Below, in pieces: positions 51,921 to 61,032 of a stretch of DNA of 64,000 nucleotides. Numbering within the stretch: the first letter of the stretch is position 1; every line of letters starts with the position of its first letter. This stretch comes from Orientallactaga sibirica. Taxonomy: Eukaryota; Chordata; Mammalia; Rodentia; Dipodidae. Made by a program: the position numbers and the translations under genes. The stretch covers positions 5,784,001 to 5,848,000 of the forward strand of contig JAEOAD010000018.1 of the NCBI GenBank assembly GCA_036365145.1. The letters run 5' to 3'. The notes beneath the pieces are model-generated. The model was given only the letters and a program-made list of their open reading frames with translations, searched no databases and was not told where the DNA came from.

Positions 51921-53224
51921 GATTGCCCCGCCAGGCTGGGTGGGGCCAAGGCCTCTCAGGGAGCCAAGACTGCTCTAGATGGTCTCCCAAGGCCCCCCAA
52001 TGTCACATCTGCTCAGTGACAGAGCTGTCCCTCCACTGCACCCATGGGTGCCAGTAGGATGGTGGGATGGGCACATGGAGAGTCACAAAGCCCCAGCGCT
52101 AGCCCTGGGGCCTTGTCTAAGCTCAGAACTACCCTTCCTATCTTCGCATCCATTCACACTCCAGGCTGGGAGCATTGGGTGAGCCTGTGGCAAAAGGAGG
52201 CATTCTTGAGGACATCTGTGACAATCACTCATGTTTGTTGGACAGGTAATCAATACCAGGTAGCCATCTGAGTCACAGCAACCCTTGGAGATGCTACCTC
52301 TCAAAAGTTGTGGGAAACGGAGGCACAACGAAGTTGGCTTTCCTGCCATGGTTTCATAGCTGGCATGTTTCTGGCAAAATTGAGGCTGAATTTGACAGTG
52401 TGGATTGCACTCCTCCATGCTGGCAGGGGGGCATGGATGGTGGTGGTACTTGGCTCCCAAGGGGCGCGTGCTGATTGGAGTCATATACTGATCTCTGGGG
52501 CCTTCAGAGCACCAGAAGGGGAGATTCTCAGGGGCACATGGATGATCCTGAGCAGAGCTCTGAATGACCACCAGGGGGCGCAGCACTGTCTGGGCAGCTC
52601 AGCCAGGAAGGTTTTTTTTCTGGGCAGCAGGCAGTCGGAGGACAAAGTGCCTTGGTGTACATGTAGGATAGGGCAAGAGGCATGTGCTAGATGCAGCAGA
52701 TACCTAGTAAGTGTACCCCTCCTGGTCTGGGAGATCCTGAAAGGGTACCCTGCGCAGGGGTCAGGGGCAGGGTACCCTCCAACGTGGAGTGTCACAGTTG
52801 CAGCCAATTTTCCCTCCTCTGCATGCAGCATGCAGCATGCAGTGAGCATTCCGGATTATGACAGGCACTACCACAGGGACCTGGCAGGTCTATGGTAGTG
52901 GCTTCTGGCTCCAGGAGGACCCCAGTAATGTCAGTAATGTCCCCCCAGCACCATCCCCAGGTCTTCCTAGAGTCCCTATCTATATGTCCATCACCCCAGA
53001 AACTCACCTTCTGCACACACATTTCTGTGGGACATCCATGCTGGGTTCATTCCCACACACATCCACACACGCTCAGTCACACGTGTGCACACACCCATGC
53101 ACACACAGGAGCCCAGCTCCAGCCGGGTAGGGTTGGGCTGCAGTTCTCAAATGGTCACCTGTCTCTTTGAAGTCCCCCACTTCACTGCACTTACTGGCCC
53201 TGGTATGGGAGACAGAGGGGTGCC

Positions 53225-53345
53225 AGCCACAGGGGGTGTTCAGTTTTAGTGTGCTGGCTGCTTAATTATTGGTTAATCTAGCAATTTAGCATGCTTCATT
53301 TAATTCTAATTAGGAGAATTAATAGGCAGGCGATGGAGACTTCAA
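53225..53345. promoter_or_regulatory. Candidate homeodomain-rich element
   Basis: Dense TTAATTATTGGTTAATC, TTTAATTCTAATTAGG and GAATTAATAGG cores within about 70 bp, between C/G-rich flanks. Confidence 0.5.
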
Positions 53346-53634
53346 CAGACTGGCACAAAACAAAACCACCAGGGACCCTGACGACTGGGGGCTGTGTCCA
53401 GGGGTCAGGAGGCCCTGGGGGTGACCGTGGGGGGGGGAGGGCAGACCTGTGAGACACCTGAAGGTCACAGTAGGGCTGAGGGTACTGAGGGAGGGTACAG
53501 TGTGCATATGAAGGTGAAGAAGGAATCATTTGGTGGCCTCCAGCCCCCAAGGGCAGCTAAGGGGAGAGAGCTGGCTGCACCCCTCGGGTAGCCCCCAGCA
53601 CCTCAGTTCCCTCCACTGCCTCCCCATGCTGCAC

Positions 53635-54010
53635 AAAGTGTTTGTCTCTGCTCATCAGGCCGGCTCCCTGACAAGGCCCCGACATTGGACAAGGCTGTTC
53701 CTCTAATTAAGGTGCTAATTGAATTAAATGGCTGCGGTAATGAGCAGATGAGCGGCATAAAAAGTAAAGAGTCAGATAGGCCAATTAACAAGAGCGAGCA
53801 CAATTATAACACTGGCTACACGCGCCAGCTCCAGCATTGTTAATTGTTACCGGGGGATTTATGGTAATTGGCCCCACAACAGGCAGCAGCCAAACCTGCC
53901 CAGGGCCAGTAATTAAAAAATGATATTCTACACCAATGCTGGATGGGCTAATTAGGCCCTGATTTACATAAAGGCCTGTGAGGAGGTCTGTGCCACCTAA
54001 CCTCTCTAGC
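53635..54010. promoter_or_regulatory. Candidate enhancer with clustered TAATT cores
   Basis: At least eight homeodomain-type cores (CTAATTAAGG, GCTAATTGAATTAAATGG, CCAATTAAC, GTTAATTG, GGTAATTGG, AGTAATTAAA, GCTAATTAGG) lie within 260 bp, with GCTGCGGTAATGAGC and CATAAAAAGTAAAG. Confidence 0.55.
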
Positions 54011-54839
54011 TTCTGGGGCCACTCCCGCCAACACAAATGCAGCCAGGCAAGAAGGTGGGAGCCCCCTGCGGGCCACATGGTGACACAGTCAGGACCTGCC
54101 ACTTGAATATCTGGGTAGCCATTACTTGTGGGGCTCTATGGCCACCCCTCAAACCAGAGGACACAGCATGAACTCCGGGGAGCAAATGAGACAAGGGGAT
54201 TGCCCCTCAGCCCAGACCCTGCCTTGCCCCCATCCACTATCACCATCTGGGAAATGTGTGGGGTGGGGTGTCACCACACACAGGCCTTCCACTCTGGGGT
54301 TCTTACTCTCCTTGTGATATGGCTACCTCCAGGGCTAGCCTTTCCCTTCCTCTCTCCCTTCTCATGAAGTGTCCCTAGGAAATGTGCCAAGATCCTAGGG
54401 TACATGGCAAGTCACACTTATCTGAGCCCACTCCCTGGGCTTCCTGCCTCCAAGCCTCCAGCCCTACCAACCCCTATCAGCTCAGTCCTAGGGATAGATG
54501 GGCCCCTACGGTATTGCCTCAGTCACAGGGACCAAAGGGGGACATACAAGCTACCGCAGAGTGCCCATGGAAGTGGTCAGGGCAAGGGCGCCCCTGGAAG
54601 GCAGAAGAAGCCTTCTGGTAAGTCTGGCCATCACCTTCCCATCCTAGCAGCTTCCTGGCTCCTGACTCTCCATTTCAGAGAAGTCGTGTCCCATCTTTGG
54701 CAGACCAGGCACTTCAGGTCCCCATCCCTTCTGCCACAGTGCCCAGCATCTCTAAGGAACAGGGACCCTTTCTTTCCCTGTGCCCCCAGCTCCTCCCGCA
54801 GTGTCCCTGCCACTCGTGCAGCCCCCCAGCCACCCGCTG

Positions 54840-55450
54840 CCACTGCTGACTTCCCCCGCAGATTTACCATAACGTCCACACTCTGAACAGAAAACTCTGC
54901 CTCATTTACAAATGTAATTTCAATTGGGGGTGGTTCTCCAATCTCCTTCCACTTGAGTCCCAATTGAGCCCCTTCTAGCGCTGATGGCATGATTAGACAG
55001 TGTGCGCGCCGCGGCAGATTAGTCAAGCGCGGCCCCGTAAATTGGGAAGGATGTTTTATCAGGACACGTCGCGGCGCCTCAGGCAGCTGTGGGGTGCTCC
55101 GGGCTGTCCCCTCAAATCACAGTTATGGAATAATTTAGCCCTCGATTCTCTGCGATTACGGCCGCCACTGATCATGCTGTCACGTTCCGAGTGAGCACTT
55201 CATCCCGCGTTTATTCATGCCAGATCTGTTTTGCTTTCGTAATGAGCACATATTACCCCAGCACAAAGAGGATGAAGGCGCCCGTGTGATAGATAGGCGC
55301 GAGATTAAATGGGATCTTTATGACTTCTGAAGCCATCAGTTCTGACTGTGCGATAAGACGAGTCGACTTGGGTCCTGATTTGCTCTTTATTGGAGCCAAT
55401 ATTAGCATGTGCTCACCGGTGCAGCGCTGATCAGACCCATTTAAGGTGGA
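54840..55450. promoter_or_regulatory. Strong candidate conserved noncoding element
   Basis: About 600 bp of balanced, CpG-retaining sequence: GTGCGCGCCGCGGC, GTCAAGCGCGGCCCCG, CACGTCGCGGCGCC, CTCTGCGATTACGGCCGCC and GATAGATAGGCGCGAG alternate with TTTACAAATGTAATTTCAATTG and CATATTACCCC. It is the most CpG-dense long block in the window. A minus-strand frame (54631-55026) crosses it; see findings. Confidence 0.6.
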
Positions 55451-57294
55451 GCAGGCTGGCTGTGGGATGCTGTGGCAGCGAGGCCCTGGAGGGAAACTGC
55501 AGGCACACCCATGACAGCAGCCATGCTTCTCAGGGCTGTAGGGGCCCCAAGGCTCTCACTGTCCTCAGAGACTAACCTTTCTCTCAGGCACTCCTGTCCT
55601 TACCTCCTACTAATACACTCACCAGAAGGGACCTGAGGGCCAGGCTATTTCCTAGGTATGACTGGTGACAGATGAACACATCTCAGTTCCCACTCAGGGT
55701 CAGGTGCCAGACACCCTTTCATCTAAGGCTGTAGCTGGGAAGCCTGGGTTGTGCCATGCTTTGCCCTCTTCTGCCCAGTACCCTGGGAGCCTTGATGGCT
55801 AATAGCTCCCACCTTCCTGCAGAGGCCCTCTGATCCTCTGCCCTATCCTTGCTTTTGTCCTCTCTCCTCCTTACTTCCTCCTTACTTCTCATCCTCTTCC
55901 TTCTTCTCCCTATCTTCACTCTCCACCCTTCTCTTTATTCTCCCTCCTCCCTCTCTGGCTTCTGGCTATATCTCTGACACTGCCCCCTACATCCCCATTT
56001 CCTAATGCCATCCTCATTGTTGGGGTATGGGCCACTCCTATCATGGTCCTACCAGGACCCCCAGTACCCCTGCTATGAAAGTCTACCAGGCTCAAGATGA
56101 GCTAGAAGGGCACAGAGAGCCCACATAAGTGCCCTCTGTGCTGGCATGGAGATTAGAGAGGCTCCAGTGTGGCTGAGATGCAGAGTCCACATAGCATCTG
56201 GGTCCTGTGCCAACTGTCTCCATCTGAACCTTGCTTTCTCCTGGGGGCCCAGGGGTTGGCCAGCATACAGCTGCTCAGGGGTGACCACTTGTGGCCATGG
56301 CTGCGCTGTTCCTTTGCTGGCAGACAGAGTCTGCAGCAGCAGGGCCCCCACTCCTTGTCTGTGGTACAAGTTTAGCTGTCCTTATCTATTTTTAACCTCT
56401 CTGTCAAGAGTATTAACATGGAGAGAGGCCTCACTGTAGCCTAAGGGCTTGTCATGTGCTCATCACATTTTGTCCAGCCTCCCTGGGCTCCTTGGAAGAA
56501 TGGCCCAGCCTCACCCCATCCCCAGAGCCTAAGGAGAGGGCCAGAGACAGGTTGGGTTGGGACCCTAACCATGTACCCTGTTGAGTACCACTATGCCTGG
56601 TGGGAGGTTACAAGGCAACACTTGTTTGATGGGCAGATAAGTGCTAGACAAACCCTGTTGGGGCTGGTCTACAGGACACCGGCCAGCACAAGCCAAAGCT
56701 GTCAAACTCTGTACTATATCTGAAACTTTTCTGTAAGTTGAAGGTTATTGCAAAGTGAGTGTGGCTGCTGAAGTGAAGGGAGGAGCTGGGATGAGGAGAA
56801 GCTTTGAATGGGAGGAGGAGCTGGAAGGATGGATGAGCTGGGGATGGGGAAGGAAATGAGGAGGGGGAAAAGCTGGACTGTGGTGGCATAGGAGTTGGTC
56901 TGGCAGCCTGTGTAAGAGAGAACAAGGGATGAGAGGCATTTTGGAGGAGCCTGTGGGTTTGTTGAGGGGCACATGGGTGTGAGTGTGTGTATGAATGTGT
57001 GGAACATTCTCGAATATGTATGGCTGTGTGGTTACCTGTGTGTAAGAATAAGCATATGTTGAAGAAAGTGTGTATACAAATGTGCATATGTACGTATGTG
57101 AGTGTGCAGGGGATCCCCACCTTGGAGGAGCCACACTTAGCTCACTGTGGAACTGGATAAAGCTGTGCTTGTCCTATGGTTCCATGCACCCACATCACAG
57201 GAGGGTCTACTGAGGCCCAGTGGACTAGCTGTGCAGCAGGATGGGGCTCAGTGTCCCTGAAGGCCCCCCAACCTCTCCCTTATCTGGGTTGGCA

Positions 57295-57450
57295 AGCTGG
57301 CAGTTCGAGATTCCCCCACCATTACCCTTAATATAAACCCATAAATATCTCTACCTGCTAATTTAAAAGGGACTGAGCTGCTTATGAACATCCCAAGAAT
57401 GACATTTATGGGCCTGAGGGGAAGTGATTATTGACAATAGACAAAGGGAC
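57295..57450. promoter_or_regulatory. Candidate conserved noncoding block
   Basis: TACCCTTAATATAAACCCATAAATATC and CTAATTTAAAAGG followed by GTGATTATTGACAATAGAC, AT-rich within GC-rich flanks. Confidence 0.4.
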
Positions 57451-57923
57451 AAGGGACCAAGGGACAGAAGCAGCTATTCCGCAGAACTGGGTGATAAGGG
57501 AGTCCCCTTTCTTATGCTAATTCAGTCCTGCCCTAGACTGCTAGAGCTGAAGCAGTCCTTTTTCCACTCATCTTAAATGTCAGTTCTGAGCCTGGCACTC
57601 CTATTACAGCGGCCTAGACCCACAGGTCCCTGCAGAGTGAGAGGGTGGGGACTGAGGGTGACAGCTCAGCTGTGGTGGCCCTGTTGTAAGGACCTCAACC
57701 TTCCAGGCAGATGGGACAGGGACCCTGATTGCTCATCGTTCTGCCCACGGGGGAGTGCTTCAAAAGAAAAACAAAATTAAATGTCTACTTCTATGCCTTT
57801 GTTTATGTGACATTTATAGAACATTTACTGCATACACAGCTGCACTGCTGGGGGTGAGTAGGAGAGAAGAGGCTGGTGTGCTGGGCCACCTACTAGGGAA
57901 GGGCAGAGAAGAGGCAGCAGGTT

Positions 57924-57976
57924 TGTCCCACCCAGGCCTCTCCTGCAGCACCCTCCCAGCTCCAGCTATGGTCCCA
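57924..57976 (+). repeat. 53-bp inverted repeat, left arm
   Basis: From TGTCCCACCCAGGCCTCTCC to CCAGCTATGGTCCCA. Its reverse complement occurs at 59436-59488 with one mismatch. Flanks outside the arms do not match. Confidence 0.9.
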
Positions 57977-59435
57977 CAGAGCCCAAGCCCTGCAAGCTTC
58001 ACTAGTGAGCTCCGCATGCTGGGTGCACACTGTGGGAGCTTGCCTCTCACATGCCTCTCAGAGGTCACTCACAGGGCAACCCCCTTTGCATCTGAGCCAA
58101 CTACTCTGCCCAGGCTGCCCCTTCCCTGCCAGGGAGTGTCTTGCGTGTCCTGGAAGGTGCTTGGCGTGTGATACACCTGCAGGCTTCAGGCTGTGCCCAT
58201 TACCAGCTGTTCAGGTTGTACCTACCTGAGGTTTTATTCTGTGGCCTGGGTGGAGAAGAAGCTGATGGAATATTTGGAGGGTTGGACTAGTGGACCCTGA
58301 GGGAACCCCTGGGGAGCTGTGCTTCGAAGGATGGTGAGGGCAAAGAGGAGAGATCCCAGGTGAAGGGAAGCAATGAGGCTCAGTGGATAGTCAGGGTAGA
58401 CCCTGAGGCTCTACATTGCCTTCCCTGTCTCAGGGAGTGCCATGAGGCAAGGCTGACTCCAAGGCCTTTGCAGGTGGATTTGTGTACAGCAGGGGGTGGA
58501 GTCTGGGCATCCTGGGGACATCCTCTAGGCCACTCCAGGTCTTGCCTTGTCCACCCGCCACTGCCCAGCTGCTGGAAGTCTTCAGAGTCACATGGAGTCG
58601 CTAACCACGCAGAGGCTGTGAGGGAAGGAAGGGCTCCAAGGCACATGGTGTGAGAGAACATTGAAGCCCTGCCTGACCTAGGACCACCGTGCTACCCTCC
58701 CTTGACCAGGCCACCTGTGTGCCCCCTTCACTTTGCTTGTGACATGTAAAATAACTTGTGAATGGTAGCAAATCTATCTGATCATCATTTATATGTACTT
58801 CCCGGCCTCCCTCCCCATGGCTCTGGAGGGCCCTGAACCCTGACCGTGACAGTGACACTGTCCCGGCTACCCCCTGTTGTGACTCTTCCCATTTCCCAAG
58901 TCCCCAAATGCTCAGTACGAGCTAAAGACTTTGAGGTCCAAAGAGATTATTTAGACCTGGTAGGAGGGTTCTGAAATGAGGGCCCTTGTAGAATCCTGCC
59001 GTGGAAGGCTGGAGCAATGCCAGGCCCTGATGAGTGCTGGTGAGTTGTCACCCTGCTGATCATGTGGTCTAGCCACTGCACTGGTCCAGGATGAAATTCA
59101 CCCTGTGGTCACCAGCCTCTGGCCCCTGGAGGCCCCACAGGCCTCAGTTAGGCACAGCAGTGCATTTATTCTAATTCCCATCAGTGCTCAGCGGCGCTTG
59201 GGAGCAAAGGAGTGCACAGGAGTGCAGCAGCAGGCATCTAGAAAATTGAAAGACTTGCTGTGAAGTGCGGTGGCCTTGCTTCTCCTTTCGTCCATTTCCT
59301 CTCAAGCAACTTCCTGGGAAATGGACGGTGGCTGCATCTGACACTGGGATGATGGATGGCCGCCACACACGCCTGCCCAGGAGAGCACCCAGCAGCAGTC
59401 GTGCGGCTGGAAGGTGGTAGAGGTGAAGAGGGATC

Positions 59436-59488
59436 TGGGACCATAGCTGGAACTGGGAGGGTGCTGCAGGAGAGGCCTGGGTGGGACA
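59436..59488 (-). repeat. 53-bp inverted repeat, right arm
   Basis: From TGGGACCATAGCTGGAACTG to GGCCTGGGTGGGACA. Partner of 57924-57976, 1.46 kb away. It does not resemble any other repeat in the window. Confidence 0.9.
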
Positions 59489-59754
59489 CCGCCCCCCTGT
59501 CTGGCTGGCCCTCACAGTCCTGCTCAGCCTCGACTTCTCCATCAGCACAATGGGGCTGTACTGGTCCTGTTTCACAGGCAGGGGTGAGGTCTTGCAGGCG
59601 CTGCTATGCCCAGGGTGTAGAGTGGGGCTGACTGCATCCACTACATGAAGATGAGTGATGGGCCGTAGTGGGGATGGCCTGGTTCTGCCCAGCCTAGACT
59701 TCCACCTTAAGGTGCCTAGGAGTCCTCCACGGCCGAATCCCACCACCCCCTCCA

Positions 59755-59950
59755 CCCCGGTGACAAATACTAATGTCTAAATCAGCAGCCCGCCCGGCCG
59801 GCCCGCCCGCCCGCTCATGTTCTTTGCTGAAATGTCACCTGTTCCTATCTAACGATTTGCATAATGCAAAGCTTCTCACTCGTAAAATACAGATTAAGAG
59901 GGGAAGCCAGAGTCATTGCGGAACCAGAGAGCCATTTCAAAGGAACGGGG
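59755..59950. promoter_or_regulatory. Candidate regulatory block with POU-type palindrome
   Basis: A (CCCG)n-like stretch (59788-59815) precedes CTATCTAACGATTTGCATAATGC and CTCGTAAAATACAGATTAAG. The 15-bp palindrome TTTGCATAATGCAAA is at 59856-59870. Confidence 0.5.
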
Positions 59951-61032
59951 GAGGCACTGTGCTCTTAACCCTGTCCCTGCCAGCCTGCTGCTCTGGGCCA
60001 GGCCACTCTGCTTATATGGCATAGACACAGACTGCCCCAGTTCCAAGGTGGGGCTGACAGATGGGGACACTGCCAGCCCTTCAGCCCTTCCTCAAGTGTA
60101 GCTTGGGGAACATGTGACCCTCACAGAGGAGAGTGATGGGAGGGGCTGGCATTCTGGCCAAGTTACTTCCCTAGCAGCCGCTCTCTGTGGTGACCCCTTA
60201 CATCTGTGGCGTCAGAAGGACAAGGTCTTTAAATCCAAGGATCACAGCCCTCAAATATGGCCCAGTCTGTAGTCTCCACATAGCTGGTGCAAGTGTCTGG
60301 GGCGGGGGGATTGGGAGAGGATTAGAGGTTCTGCTCCTGGCCCCAATGTAGTACCTCTTCAGCCATTGTTGGTGCAGATGACTCAGGACCAGGTCAACCC
60401 AGGTTTAGATGCAGGAGTCCTTTGTTTTGGTACAGCAGCTTGGAGAAAGCTCTACAACCCAAGAGGTAAGCCATCTTGCCCCAGCTGCAGCCCTACCCAT
60501 CCTGTAGAATGCTGGCAAACCCTCCATCCTTCAGGGCCGGTCTTCCACCCTCAGCCCAGCTGGACTCTACTCTGACCTGCAGATCTCCTCTCTGGGAAAG
60601 CCACTACTGTCAGCCCTTCAGTCCACAGTGCCTGCAAAGGCTACACACAGAGAGGCCTGGCCCAGAGGAGCATGAAGATGGGATAGTGGATACAGCTAGG
60701 GGAGGACGCTCAGGAGGGGTACAAGTGAGGCAAGGATAGATCCTAAGTATGGAACAGATGATGAAAGACAGAGGGGTGTCCCACTATGGGACTCGGGCAG
60801 TGCTTCCTGCTCTGTTGTCCTAAATCACAAGGAAGGGACAACTTATCACTACCACCTATCCAAGACAAAGAGAGAAGACCAGGAACCAAGGATCCACCTC
60901 GATTCTCCTATGTGAGGCACCTCCCCCCCACATGCCCAGGCTTCCACCTGGAGGAGCAGTCCCCCACCCAAAAACTCTACCTTCTGGTACTGTACATACA
61001 AGGCACCGCCAACTGGAGACTCGCCATCCTGA

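Larger units (their letters stand above)
51005..61032. other. 10-kb SINE/L1/LTR-free single-copy block
   Basis: I could not find a single B1, DIP-like SINE, L1 or LTR in this stretch, against roughly one SINE per 250-300 bp between 19.8 and 47.2 kb. It contains several candidate regulatory blocks, listed separately, and low-complexity runs: CA-rich 53013-53110, pyrimidine-rich 55850-55965, purine-rich 56755-56880 and TG-rich 56977-57105. No frame is convincingly coding. Confidence 0.75.

Noticed and set aside
52308..52898. 196-codon plus frame
   Set aside because: Overlapped by 167- and 122-codon minus frames, has no recognisable domain, and shows no splice or start context. GC-rich DNA readily yields such frames.
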